From Megamerina dolium (Eukaryota; Arthropoda; Insecta; Diptera; Megamerinidae): DNA of 64,000 nt. Numbering within the stretch: position 1 is the stretch's first letter; the number at the start of each line of letters is the position of its first letter. This document shows positions 45,641-58,160 of the stretch, piece by piece. The notes under the pieces were generated by a model. It was not told where the DNA came from and did not search any database. It saw only the letters and a list, made by a program, of their open reading frames with translations. The stretch lies in NCBI GenBank assembly GCA_963854835.1, contig OY978525.1:108570917-108634916 (forward strand), in the 5' to 3' direction. Position numbers and translations under genes: made by a program.

Positions 45641-45994
45641 TAGGTTAGGTTAGATTAGATTAGATTACTGCGGCTGCCCTCTCTCCAGAAAGACCCACTC
45701 TGATGCCAGCGAGTTTATCTTCCAGTACTGTTGTGTTGGTATGAAATTTGAATAGTACTAGAAGGAACATACTTATATTAGCCGGTGCCGAATGGCTGAA
45801 CCCTTGTGACATCACTTTTTCTGAGCTTTGGCACAGAGTTCTATAAGTATTGAGTCATTGATTTGAGGAAGAAGTAAACAAAAATGTTCAAATTCCTATT
45901 TTAAAATATTTCAGGAAACATAATTATAATTATTTGAATTATAGAGTTAGGTCGCAAATATGAATATTTTGAATAAAGTCTAATATTTTGAAAT
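45641..45994. other. less AT-biased segment, unrecognised
   Basis: GGTTAGGTTAGATTAGATTA at 45646 is followed by a GC-richer block to about 45850. This resembles scattered fly repeats beginning with TTAGG/TTAGA runs, but I cannot assign it. Only two TTAGG units occur. Confidence 0.35.
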
Positions 45995-46771
45995 GTAAAG
46001 AGACAGCCGTATGACGCAAGATCAATATCGTGGTTTTGCTTTAGTTAGCGCCTTTATCATCACTGTCATTAACTCGAACGAAGAACATCATCGTTGTCAT
46101 CAAAATGTCTAGCACGAATGTAGTACGAAATTTTTTCCACGCCAAAAACTGTTTGATCATTTTTTTAACAATATTTCTGGTAAATATCCGTCACCTCCAG
46201 CCACGCAAAGATCGGCCCTTTTTTTTTTGCCATTTTCCATAATTTCTTCTTGTGGTTCAATTCCGGTAATTTCGTTGCTTTTGTTGACCTTAAGTTGTAT
46301 GAGAGACTCTGGTTTGTTTGAAAATTCCTTGCTTTTTAAGTATCCAACTAGCCATTTTCATTCAGCTCAGATGTCAAAAAATCTCTTATCATTCGCCGAT
46401 ATCGCACTCCGTTGACCGTTAATGTCGCACCACTGTCATACTCGAAAAAAATACGGGCCAATTACTCTATCCGAGCATATACCTCACTAAACAATAACGT
46501 TTGGTGAATAAAAAGGCACTTCATGGATCAATTGAGGATTTTCAGAGCCTCAATGTGTTTAATCTGTCATGATCATACGACTTCAAAAATTTAAAATATA
46601 ATTTCACAACTTCAGCTCTTTCTTGTGATGTGTAATGTTCCATGGTATAAATTAGTATAAATTATACTGATTTGACATATCTAAGGCGCGCTGTCACTTG
46701 TCATTCTGACATCGAGAAGCCATTTTATTCAAAAACAAAAAACATAGAGTAACACAAAGAAATCACCCTGT
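45995..46771 (-). pseudogene. heavily deleted Tc1/mariner-type transposase
   Basis: The minus strand starts MEHYTSQERAEVVKLYFKFL at 46642, the N-terminal motif of a mariner-like family. After a large gap it continues with 'FFEYDSGATLTVNGVRYRRM' and 'IRDFLTSELNENG' (46456-46360), from the catalytic domain, then 'QTNQSLIQLKVNKSNEITGI' near the C-terminus. All three catalytic acidic positions are missing or unreadable. Upstream, TACAGGGTGATTTCTTTGTG on the minus strand at 46771 looks like the terminal repeat; the other end was not found. The motif GATLTVNGVRYRRM is related to the relic at 13838-15180, so both may be from one family. Confidence 0.7.
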
Positions 46772-49072
46772 ATCATATATAACAAAACTGAACGGGGTTG
46801 GGTTTTCCCTTTCACTTTTTTAAAGAAGTCTGATAATTGCAATGAAATAAAAATGCGTGTGACTACATTTAGAAGTCTGATACAATACCTTAACCCTACT
46901 TCCCTGTTTCAAATAAATACCAAATTCTTACCTAAAAAAAAAAAAAAATTATTAAAAAAATTTTTAGTTAGATTAAAAATCCGAATATATGGTAAATTAT
47001 AATTTTTTATTTATGCATTCGTAACACATATTCAACTTTTAGCAATAATTCGGTCATAAAGCTTTGTGACAGCAACAACAGACATAGTATCAAAAATGTC
47101 ACTTTAGGGAAATAGGGTTAAATATTACTTCCTTTGTGAGAAATACATTTTGATGCCTAGTATGCTACCTTCTGTTCGTGTGAAGCTCTGATGTAAAACC
47201 GAATATAACCTCAAAAAAGAACTAAAATTCTACAACATACATTTAGGCTTGCCAACTATATATTTAGTATTTTTTACACAAATATAGATTCGTTCTTATT
47301 AAACACGTAACTTTAATACCCCTGATTATGAATGTAAATATTGTTCAAGTACAAAAAAAAAAAAATTAAACAATTTAGAAAAAATTGCCAATTTTTTTTT
47401 TAACTCCTCTTTCAAAAATTTTCCTTAAAAGAATATTTCGATTTTTTTTTTATTATTTTCTCAACAAACTTTTTTTCATTCATTTAGTCTCAATTGTCTA
47501 CTACTTATTTTTTCGTTGATGTAATATTTATTTAGGCCTTCATTAAAACTTTTTTATTCTTCCTTAATAATCTGAACCTTTCTTACACATCCTCCGTACA
47601 AAGTAGACGTGTATTGTATACGTAATATAAATTGCAGTATATTTGTATTTGTATTTATGATACTCGTAGCACCAATAGCCATAAACTAAAATAAAATTCT
47701 GCTGCAACAATCACGTGTATTGCTAATAGTAGCGGTCACATGCTATTACAATAATATTTTTGAATTCTTTTATTATTAATCATATTTGGTTTTGCTGTGT
47801 GCTGTGTGCTCTGCCTCGTGCAGCAAATGCAAGAGAATATGGCTTGTGCTACGCCCTCATTTGTCATGTACTTTGTGTGTCTTTGTATCCTTTTACATAT
47901 TCAATATAACCAAAAAGTTATATAAAATTCTTTTAGAGCTATGCTCAATGGTTTACCACGTTTTTCCATTTGCTTCTTTTTGTATTTTTAATATTATTTC
48001 ATGTTTTTTGGGTCAAAGATTTATTCATATAATATACTTTTGTAAGAGATTATATATATGTTATATATATATATTTTTTTTCTTGTATTTATCTAAAGAG
48101 TAAAGTAATATGACTTATTATTATAATGTTTTTGTACATATTTTAGTAAGCAATTATAAAATTGTTAAACATTTGTGATACGATAAAGAAAAGCTTTGCT
48201 TAAAGCGCAACGAAAATAAATTAAACATTGTCTACTTTGTGGCGCAAACGACCTCCTCTGGTTATATTGTATATGTTACTCATATGTAACTTTGTAAAAA
48301 AAAATTATTCTTACGGGTCGTTGACTTTTAGCATTCATTCAATTTAAATTTATTATAATAACATAGAATAATTTATATTGATACACATTTTGAAGGGAAA
48401 AATCATTAAACATTTTTTTTAAAAGAATTCCACAATTTAGCCATCATTTAATACCTTCTCTTTTTCATTCTATTAAATATTCAAATTAAATTGCTATGAG
48501 TACAGCCAAAAAGGTAAACCTTGATCCAAATTTTGCAATATGTAGTTGCTTGATAAGAAGATTAATATAAATTAATATTTGATGACGATGAGAGAAAGTA
48601 CATTGCTATATAGTACAATACATATAAGTGATATTGAAAAATATTCTGTAATTTTGCTATGGGATCAGAGGAGAATCAAAAATATTATTTCCTTGAGTTT
48701 AATTAATTTAGTTGGTGTTTAAAAAAAAAGCGAAAAGGTCATTAAGTATAAATTAATATTGCTTAATGAATAAAATTAAATGTTTTCATTTAAAGTTGCC
48801 TATATGTTACACTAGTCCAGCAAGCACTAGTATGTACCATTTCTCATATTCGATAATCTATGTGTATTTTCAAAATGTGTTACTTTGCTTCGAATATACA
48901 TACGTATTGAATAGAATAAATAAAGGCATTCTCACTTTATTTTCTATCCTCTTTCTTCTATAAAATTTTCAATGCATCTGTCAATTTTCGAATATTTTGT
49001 CATTTTCACGAATTTCGAATAGTAATAAATTCTATCAAAGTATGTTTTCGTCAAATCTAATATTTCCATTGG
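46772..49072. other. AT-rich non-coding DNA
   Basis: No gene is supported. The 105-codon frame at 47786-48103 has a Cys-rich start but turns into Phe/Ile/Tyr noise and overlaps an (AT) run, so I do not call it. Confidence 0.45.
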
Positions 49073-49860
49073 AAAGTTTGACATTTTTTAGCATAAACTT
49101 ACTTAGAACGTTTTGATGTACAAGCGCGCTATTTGTGTTGTTTACAGTGACTTGAAAAATTCATCTCAGTGAAAAAAATGGATTTAACTCGTAAACATTT
49201 TCGAGCTATTATTTTTTACAATTTTCGAAGTAAATTATCTCAATAATAGTGCTTCGATCGCTTTCATGCGGCATTTGGCGATGAAGCACCAACCCTTCAG
49301 ACAATTTATAACTGCTTTAACGAATTCAAGCGTGGTCACAGTTCGCTCCGGGAGGAAAATCGGTCATTGTGCCAGAAATCATCGATGCTGTGCGTGAACT
49401 GATAATGAAAGATTGTCATGTGATATACTGTGAGATAGAGACATCCTTGGACATGAGTTCCACCGTCGTGCATTCGATATTGCATGAACACTTAGCTGAA
49501 TTAGCAAGATTTGTTCTCGCTGGAACCCGCATAATTTAACAATCGTTAAAACAAAAGGCTCGTGTCGTGATTGGTGCAAAGAAATGATGAAAAAATTCAA
49601 TCGCGGTGCTTCGGAAGACATTTATAAGATCCTGACAGCTGACGAATCATGGATTTATGCGTATGAGCCCGCAACAAAACAGCAATCGACCGTGCGGGTC
49701 TTCAAAGATGAGTCAAATCGAACAAAAATCATATTATGCAGGTGTCACAGTCGGAGTGGCAAAATTGCTTTGACAATTGGTTTGAGCGTATGCAAAAGTG
49801 TATAAACCTTCGTGGAGAGAATACTTTGAAAAATAATAAAACCATTTTTGATGTTCACTT
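49073..49860 (+). pseudogene. mariner transposase with large internal deletion
   Basis: Starts MDLTRKHFRAIIFYNFRSKL at 49178, then 'AAFGDEAPTLQTIYNCFNEF', 'KRGHSSLREE', 'IDAVRELIMKDCHV' in another frame and 'WCKEMMKKFNRGASEDIYKI' leading into 'LTADESWIYAYEPATKQQST' (49636-49692), with the first catalytic Asp. Shortly after 'FKDESNRTKI' the sequence jumps to 'LQVSQSEWQNCFDNWFERM' and 'QKCINLRGEYFEK' (49737-49829), the C-terminus. About 200 residues, with the second and third catalytic positions, are absent. GGAAAGTTTGACATTTTTTA near 49072 may be the left terminal repeat; I could not find its partner, so the limits are approximate. Confidence 0.8.
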
Positions 49861-49949
49861 CTTAACAAAATATATAAAAGGCAACTCTCGCATCTTATTA
49901 TTATCGAAATAAAATTTTCAAATATTGGACCAGTTTTCAAATGCAATGA

Positions 49950-50469
49950 AATATTTTTCATCCTACAAAAACTGTCTAAATCATGAGCAGAAAATCATAT
50001 GGGAAGAAGAGAATGAACAAAGAGGCTTACACTCGGTAAACCTACCGGGGTTATCACACTCCAAACCAGGGCTAGGGACATACAACCTAAAACACTACGA
50101 GGACTTTATGAATCTAACAAAGAACAATTTGAGAATCATTACGGAATTGTAATTAACAGGGCATTGATGATTTACTGATTTATGATTGAACAATCACTTA
50201 ACAATACTGGGAAATTTATCTGATGCTCTTTACGGGTTCTGCAGGGAAGATGATGAGACCGAACAACATGTGATAGGAACTTGTTCCGCACTAATGCACA
50301 AGAGAAGGAAACACCTGGGAGATTTCATCATACCCATGGACGAACTTAGACTCTGTGAAGTAGGATCAATACTAAAATTGATTGAGGGAACTGGTCTGAG
50401 AGACATACTCTAACTCCGCGAAGGGGGCACAATAGATCTTATAGGTCGCAGTGCAACATCCCATCAATG

Positions 50470-50520
<51 letters not shown>
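49950..50520 (+). pseudogene. 3' end of an I/LOA-like non-LTR retrotransposon with (AAT)n tail
   Basis: Readable parts are 'SVNLPGLSHSKPGLGTYNLK' (50032-50091), then 'LTILGNLSDALYGFCREDDE' with 'TEQHVIGTCSAL' (50194-50295), a Cys/His cluster, and 'KRRKHLGDFIIPMDELRLCE' (50306-50365), ending at the stop near 50411. The CREDDETEQHV block corresponds to CRLYLEEQETAEHV in the element at 28765-30397, so both belong to the same broad group but are clearly different lineages. A tail of about eighteen AAT/TAA units (50467-50519) follows, typical of these LINEs. The reverse transcriptase is missing by 5' truncation. Confidence 0.8.
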
Positions 50521-50521
<1 letters not shown>

Positions 50522-53247
50522 ACAGAAAAAAATTTTTTCAAGTCAGCACCTATTTTACTTCAAGTTTAATTTTCTAAGTTATATTTCAATATTAATATCT
50601 CATAGTATATTGCATAAAAGTTAGCCAAAAACTATACTTCAATTTGTACATAAATTTTTGGTTCATAAATAAAATCAATAAATCTTTTATAAATTTAAAA
50701 AAAATTAGTTCAAATACCATATATACACATGCTTTCATGAAAACAAAATGGTAAATATTTAATAAAAAATAAATAAATTGCATAAAATCAAAGTATTTGC
50801 CATATTTAAATCACAAGACAATTATTATTCTCAAGGTTGCCAATACTTAAACAATTTTGTATAATTTTTTTGTACAGTGTCTCACTTTAAGACGTAATTT
50901 TTCAAATTGCAATTGACGCCATTTTGTCGCCGTCCAAATATATATACATATTTATGTGTGTGTGTATGCATGTGCGACTTGGTTATTTATAAATTTGAAA
51001 TATAAAAACATCACATCATTTTTCTTCTAACTACAATACATGTATATAGAAAAATATATAGCCAAACAAAAACTATTCGTTTTATTAGAGTGAAAGCAGT
51101 CAATCTCATTTATTTTTGCTTCTTTGCTCTACTGTTTTCACTCTTTCACTCTCTCTGTCTCTCTCTCAATTTACTGATTTCAACTATGTATATATACATT
51201 TATTTTTTATTTTTTTTTTTGAGTTTTATTTATTTAGCCATGAACAATGGCGACGACGACGACTACATTTTACTATTGTTTTTTATCGCTATGCATTCAT
51301 ACAATATCAGCAACAGCAGCAGCAGTAGCAGCAATTGACCCAGTTCTTCCAGTTGTTGCCGTTTATTGTATATTTACTTTGTTATTGTTATGCATAGGTG
51401 TGGGTGTGTGTGTGTGTGTGTGTGTGTGTTTATGTGTATGTTGGCAACAATGAGCAAGCAATTATATGGCGCATACGTACATATTTGTTTTGTTTTCATA
51501 TTTGACCGTTTTTATTCTTGTTTGCCATTGTTTAATATGCGAAGGGGAACAAAGAAGTATGCAACAATTTTCGAATGCTAGAATTGAGTGAAGGAATAAT
51601 TATCCAAAAAAAAAAAATTACATTAAGAACAAAAGTAAAAGGACATTACTATGTATAATTAAATTTAGATACACATAAACCTATATTGATAGTAAGTCAG
51701 TCCCAAATAAGTATGCTTCTATATATATTTTTATTTTTTTTTTTGCAATATTTTTTTTTATGATATGTTGTCTAGACTGATGTGTGTGTGTGTGTGAGAG
51801 AGTGTGTGGTACTCTTGTATATTTCAAATGTTTATATCCAAAATAATTTTTCATCATAATATCATCCTTATTATTAGTATGAATATAAAATGAAATTTCA
51901 TTAAATTTATTTAGACATAAAATATACAAAGAGATTCAATAAAATATATTTTTTTTTTATAAAAGTTTGCAAATAATTTGAAATAATTTTTTAATATTAA
52001 TTTAAAAAAAAAAAAAAAAAAAAACATTTTATTGTGCATTATAATTAGTTTATATACACGTACTTGATGATATATTTGCCTTACAAAGTTTCCCAGAAAT
52101 GCGTACTTTTATATTGCGTCATTATATCGATAAATTGTCACGCTACTTTTTCTTTGAAGCAAACTCAATATTCACATAGTGATTGGCTACATAAGCATTG
52201 TCATGACAACTTGGCGTTAAATTAACTTGAACTTCATTGAAAGTGAAATGAATTTTAAATTAAAAACAAAATACATACTATATACTTTTTCTGCCCTCAT
52301 CTTCAAGTTGCTTTTATTATTTTTTTTGTAATTTTTGTTTACCATAAATGTATATACCTCTACCTCTACCTAGCATCATCATTGTGTTGCTTATTCATCA
52401 TCATCGTCATCATTGTCATCATTAACAACATGAGCAAAAAAAAATTTTGTGTATATCGAAAATTCAAAAGAATATAACAAAAACAATACCATGAAGTAAA
52501 ACAAGTGTCAACAATAATTTATTCTTAAAAATCATACAAGTTTTTTTTTTTTTATGATGATGATACTCATAGTACCTAATACATATGTACGAGTACATGT
52601 CACACCAACATTGGCTGTAGAAATTTGGAGAATATCATCTTTATGGGGGTTTTCGTCAAGCAATAATTATTGACAATATGTTCAAGTTGGAAAATCGAAA
52701 AGTCATCTTTAAATTATTGCAAATACAATATTCTTATTGTAGTAAATCTAAATCTAAGCAAATTTTCGGGAATTTGCGACATCATCTCGCAATAATCTCA
52801 TCCCTTTCTATAGTAGCCAGCACTGTTTATATTCATACTTACCTTTAGCACACCTTTTTCTTATCTTGGTACTATAATATATGGTATTTGTTTAACATTA
52901 AAAAAGTGTGATATTTCCAAAGAAATTTTGTAGCTGTTCACACACACACACACACACATACGCGCGCACCCAGTCTTAATCAACAAATATTTATGCCAAC
53001 TGATATTAATGATCGAATTTTCAAACTTATACATTTGCTTAGTCATTTACTTATGAATACAAATATATTTCATCAATTCTTATGTATATAAATGATTATT
53101 TCAAAAGTCAGCATGCCAGGGGACATATTTATGCAATTCTCTTTTTTTTCCTAATTTAAAATATTGTATCGATTTAATGCATTTTTAAATGAAGTAATAT
53201 TTTTATTCATATAATTTATAACATATTTTCTCTTTTCTTATTTACAG
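50521..53247. other. AT-rich non-coding DNA with microsatellites
   Basis: No gene is supported. (GT)n lies at 51403-51430 and 51779-51796, (AC)n at 52940-52958, CAG triplets at 51312-51332, and A runs at 52003-52024. The overlapping frames at 51090-51581 are products of these repeats. Confidence 0.5.
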
Positions 53248-53304
53248 GTAAATATTGGCATATTATGAACAAGATAAATTTAAACATTTAATTCATAAAG
53301 GATG
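53248..53304 (+). other. candidate 57-bp host exon (possibly 5' untranslated, ending in ATG)
   Basis: A strong pyrimidine tract and acceptor, TTTTCTCTTTTCTTATTTACAG, ends at 53247. A strong donor, GATG|GTGAGTA, has its GT at 53305-53306. Each of the three frames through the segment contains a stop, so it cannot be an internal coding exon. The last three bases are ATG, so it could be an untranslated leader exon whose start codon abuts the splice site, with coding continuing beyond the window. Equally, in AT-rich DNA such pairs arise by chance. No other exon of the same gene is visible. Confidence 0.3.
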
Positions 53305-53315
53305 GTGAGTAAATA

Positions 53316-53334
53316 CCTCCTCAAAATGAGGAGG
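53316..53334. other. perfect 7-bp G/C-rich hairpin just after the candidate donor
   Basis: CCTCCTC (53316-53322) and GAGGAGG (53328-53334) pair perfectly around AAAAT. It starts 11 bases after the GT of the candidate splice donor, close enough to influence its use if the exon is real. Confidence 0.75.
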
Positions 53335-54111
53335 CTACAAATTGAAATAATTACAAAAAAAAAAAAAATAAATTTAATAATATTTTTTCTTATGAAATAG
53401 CAAATTAGCTAACTTGCTTGCTTACTTATCTGGCCATTACATACAATAATGATTGACTGTGTCTCAGCAGAATCTGTTCTTTGCTTATTAGTAGCTGTTT
53501 CTTTCTTCCACCGGAGATTGAATCTCCTTGAATTAAATATTTTTCCTAATTTAATGTTGTATCTAAAATCAAAAATAATTCTAGCTTAAACATTTAACGA
53601 TATAAATACAATATTTGATTACAAAATTAAAAGAATTTTGAAATATATATTGTATTCTGTAACTTCAGTAATTTCGGAGTCATTGTCTGGGGACGGAATG
53701 ATTCAAACTCATGACGAAATAGCTAGACCCATATAATAAAAGCATAGAGTAAAAGTAAAATTTGTTAAAACCTTCATTAAAACTGTCGTTAAAAGATATG
53801 CTAGTTTTCTTACGTTTGAAAGAAATTTTCCAGAGGCGCAGCAAAAGTCAAATATTAACTTGAAGAGCCAGCAATGGAGTCACATGTGGACAACATGTAT
53901 AACTCAGATACTGATAATAGCTTTTATTGCAATACTAATGTCCCAAACGCCGAATGTCACCCTCGAAAAGAGCTACAATTATAATTATAAACGAATTAAA
54001 AGAGATTGCATAAAAATAAGTTGCATATTTCAAGGCGACATATTTGCTCTTTATTTTCTGTGGACACTTACATTCTACGTATAAAGATTTTGTCTGAGAA
54101 TACCCCTAGTG
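53335..54111. other. non-coding DNA, unrecognised
   Basis: The stretch 53640-54080 is less AT-biased and contains a 74-codon frame (53860-54084) with no family that I recognise. It may be an old element fragment. Confidence 0.4.
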
Positions 54112-54268
54112 AAATTTTCCGACGAATAATTTTCTAGAACATTTTAACCCTCTAGTGACCTTTCAAATGTCATTTTTTTCAAACTATCTCAAAAAGAGGT
54201 CAAAATGACCCTTTCATGAGAGAGCTAGTGGATTAAAATGTTGTACAAAATTATTTCTCGTAAAATTT
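54112..54268. repeat. inverted-repeat element, 44-bp arms
   Basis: The left arm 54112-54155 (AAATTTTCCGACGAATAATT through ACATTTTAACCCTCTAG) pairs with the right arm 54225-54268, with about six or seven mismatches by eye. Each arm holds TTAA followed by CC(T/A)CTAG. The 69-bp centre has two similar GACC(C)TTTCA words. It may be a small mobile element or the remains of one inserted at TTAA. Confidence 0.75.
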
Positions 54269-57264
54269 TAAACTATGTGTCCAAACTACATATTTCGCTG
54301 CGATATGAATTTTAACCCTTTTTTCCCCCCAATTATTCTAGAAGCAATCAGACGAAAAATTGCAAATTGTTGGAGAAAGTTTTGGAGATTTTACTATATG
54401 GATCTACGTATTTCATCTTCAGTTAGCATCATTCCGCCTCTACAAGTACAATATGAAACAATGACCATAGCTTTTGTACACTCAAATGAAGTCTCTTGTC
54501 ATTAATTTCACACCACAAGAGATTCAATTGATCATCCTTCAATAATTATTGATGCGTGCAAACATACATGCATTCATTCCAAATTTTTGTACTCTCGCTC
54601 TATCTCTCTCTCTCACTCTCTTTTATCTCTTGCTATCTTTTTTCTGTTATGTTCACTCCCACAACAATTGGCGACAACAATTCCAATATATTCTTTCTTT
54701 TTTTTTTTTTTTTGATCATTTAAATTATAATGATGTCGCGTCATATTGCCGTCAAATAAATTAAATTAAATAAATTGCTTACATCGTATGTATATATCCA
54801 AGCGAATAATAGCAAGAATAGCAATAATAATATACATAGCAGGTAGCATAATTTAAATCAACCTTTTGCTTGATTGTCTGACTGACTGACTGATTGATGG
54901 ACTGACAAATTGATTGACTACGAGTAAGTGGTAGGTAATGTTGATTTTTTATTTATTTCAATACATTTCATGAATAAATTGTTATTTATTTATTATTTTC
55001 ATTTATTTGTATTGTTTTCAATTTTATTTTGTTTTTTATTTGCCATTATTGAAATTAAATTTATGAAGAAGAATGCATAAGTTTTACGTATTTAATATTT
55101 AGGTATTTGGATATGAGCAGAATTTATAATAAGTGTCACGAGTGTTTTATTGTGTGAAAATTATTAGGCAATAATTATTATTTATTTATAAATATTTTGT
55201 AATTTTTATTTATTATTAAGAAATTGTGAAATTTAGCTCATTATTTATTCTATCCTCAAATACCAAGTATCAAGTGTGTTTATTTCTTTTAAAGCTGTTG
55301 AAAAATTACATTAATTGGCTTCTGCTTCAAATCTTACCCACTTATTTCATACACCAAGTTAATTAAATATTGTGTTGAAAATTAATCAAAGAAATATAAT
55401 ACATATATTAATTAATATATGATTTCTTAAGCTTCGTCTCTTTCAAATGCAGCATAGCACACACGAAAATAGCCCTTTCTTGATGGTACTTGTAGCAATT
55501 ATTCCCTTTGAAGAAATTTTATTCTCACTCTCTCCCACTCTTCTTCTGTATCACAAATTATATTGTTATTCTCTAATTTCAATATATTTCCGGAGAGGAG
55601 AAGAAAAAAAGTTGAATTTCCACTTACGCAAGGATTACAATTGCTTCAAAGGGCGGCATTACTCACTCCCTCACTCTCCCACACTCTCCTTCACTCTCGT
55701 CCCTTACTCTGTTTATCGCCCAATGCGAATTGGGCTGTTTTGGCACAGAAACAGCAAAAAGGAAATACCTTTTAATTTCGCTTAATCAGTTAAATCCGTA
55801 AATTAAATCAGTAGAATGTATAAGATGTTGTCGTCATCGGCATTATTATTTTGTACCACCTTTATACTTCATTCTCAATTTGTTAATTTCCATCTCCGTC
55901 TCTTCAAAAAAAAAAAAAAAAGCTTTAAGCGCTTAGCATTGCCAATATATATATATATATAGAGTATATGTATAAAATCAAAGTAAATTGATTTCAACAC
56001 ATACTTATACTTACGGTTGTTGTTGTTGTACCTTTTCCCGTGCTTGTATTTGTATAAAATTTAGCTCAAGTCATTGCTTAAATATTGCCATTAGATATTA
56101 ATAGCATAAGTAAGTGGGTATGTATGTATTTATGTGTGTATGTAAGTTCAATGAACGATATTCGCGTTCATTTTCAATCCCACTTAAATATCGTTAGGCT
56201 TACATAGGCATTATTTCCGTTTGATTTGCTTTAGCCTATTCCAGCAGCTAGTTTTCCTTTGATTTTTATCTACAACGAATCTTATATAATTTACAATATT
56301 ACTTCTGCACTTGGCAGCCATTCTACATACATATACATTAGCAATCAACCAAGAATAAAATTTTGTTTTATATTGATTTCTATTCTCGCTTTTTTGGTGT
56401 ATCTATCATGTTTTTTTTTTTTTTTGTGTATTAGTTAGTAGTATAAATTTAACTAATTATAAGTAAATTTCATCCAACATCACATTCTCATATTATGTAG
56501 CATGCTTTAAGGCATACTCTATGTAGGATATATAGTTACACATATTACTTAAAGGCATATCAAATTTTAAAGCTATTTAATTTATTCATTATGCATGCAT
56601 TGTAGTTGTTGTAAACGCAAATATTTGATATTTAATGTTGCAAAACACAAATATAAGCCATTTACCATCTACCTATATATAAATTCGATGAAACACCTAA
56701 AAGTATGCTAATAGCTATTATAAACATGGTATAGGGTTTATATGTATGTATGCATGGATGTTATTAAAATTCTTAAAATGCTTCACAATCATAATACTAT
56801 TGCTGCAAGCAAGTGTAATTAAAAGCTTTACACACACACACACACATACATTTCATTCATATCAGACTACTGTCCTATAGCTATGCTGCTATTGCTAATT
56901 ACTATTGTAAGCTGAAAAGTAAGTAGGCGCCTAAAATTATGCAAAATGCGTAATTTTTTTTTTTTTTGGTTCCCTTGAATTGCTTTCGAAGAACCAAGAA
57001 TGATGTAAACAGAGAGAGAGATGTAAGAGGCAAAAAATTTTAATTACATTTGCGTCATTAAACTTCACTTAATTTTGCCATCATCTTATTGCTTCATTTT
57101 TCCTCTATTGCCGGAGACTGAATTTTGTGTTTTTTTTTTTTAATTTTTATTTTTTGTTAATTAAAGTTAAAGATGATTTTCTACGTTGTTTAAAGTTAAA
57201 ATAACTTTAGTTAAAAAAAAAAGTAGGAAAAATATCAGATGCTCTCTCGTGTTATACCTAGTCA
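54269..57264. other. AT-rich non-coding DNA
   Basis: No gene is supported. CT-rich tracts near 54596-54630 and 55528-55700 generate Ser/Leu/Pro-rich overlapping frames. An (AT)n run lies at 55946-55962 and an AC run at 56831-56846. Confidence 0.5.
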
Positions 57265-58160
57265 AGTCATAAAGTTTGGTACACAGACAAATCGACGCCA
57301 AATAAAAACGAATTAATATTTTTCAAAATTTTTTTTTCTTCGTTTTTTTGGGTTATTTAATAGCTACAAATCTTAGAACAACTTATTGGAAATTACTTCC
57401 ATTTGCCTTCCATCACGACTGGAGAAGAACTGACCACTCATCGATCGCGAGATGCATTTCATGCATGGGGAAATTGTCGTCCAACTCAATATTTGGGTGT
57501 GAGAGTAGAGCAAGTCTATGCCCTCTAATACGGACAACAATTTGTAATCCAATGGGTTAAGGTGTGGACTACCAGCTGGCCAATCATCCGTTGATATGAA
57601 GTCCGGAATGTTGTTTTTTAGCCACAATTGTGTCGTTTTTGCCTTGTGAGCTGGAACAGCGGACTCCTTGAATACTCGAGATGAGTTGAGATGCTTCTCT
57701 GGATGACCAAGCACACACAGGATTGTTCTATTTATTGAACGATTCTTCTAAGGTGAAGATTTTCTCGTCAGTAAACACAATTTGTCTGTGAGCGTACCGG
57801 CTGCGACAACGCTTTCAATTTTCGCTTGCGTTTTCCCTCCATAAGCAGGTGTAAAGTGTGTCACTTGTACGCCCTGAGTCCCAAATCTTCATGGACATGG
57901 ATTTTTGCGAAATTTTGCATTTCCCGCCACAAGATTTTCTGTTTTTGCAGCGGTTTTCGGTCGATTCATTTCTTTACGGCTTTGATCGCTTCCGGATTTT
58001 TGACGGTCTTGTACTCCAGCAGTATCATCAAACAACTACACAGCACGATACACATAATTGCGAGTGATTCCAAGTCCGAAAGATATCGCCATTTCTGCCA
58101 TGTTGCATTTTAGTAGGCCAACTACAATAATACGATTTTCGATGTCGCCTCATTCCATGA
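57265..58160 (-). pseudogene. decayed Tc1/mariner-type transposase
   Basis: Minus-strand pieces: 'ENRIIVVGLLKCNMAEMAIS' near 58120-58060; 'DRQKSGSDQSRKEMNRPKTA' (58000-57940), the linker normally RQRSGRPRT-like; 'RFGTQGVQVTHFTPAYGG' (57890-57830); a trace of the first DDE block near 57760 (the sequence reads 'LLTRKSSP', and in another frame 'FTDEKIFTLEE'-like); then 'VPAHKAKTTQLWLKNNIPDF' and 'ISTDDWPAGSPHLNPLDYKL' (57650-57550). The block between the first and second catalytic positions is largely deleted, so the FQQD motif is absent. In SPHLNPLDY the usual SPDLNPLDY has one Asp changed to His, while the LDY Asp remains. TAGTCAAGTCATAAAGTTTG near 57260 may be a terminal repeat, but its partner was not found. 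Confidence 0.75.

Noticed and set aside
45646..45670. GGTTAGGTTAGATTAGATTA as a remnant of TTAGG telomere repeats
   Set aside because: Only two TTAGG units occur, the rest drift to TTAGA, and flies are known to have lost the TTAGG telomere.
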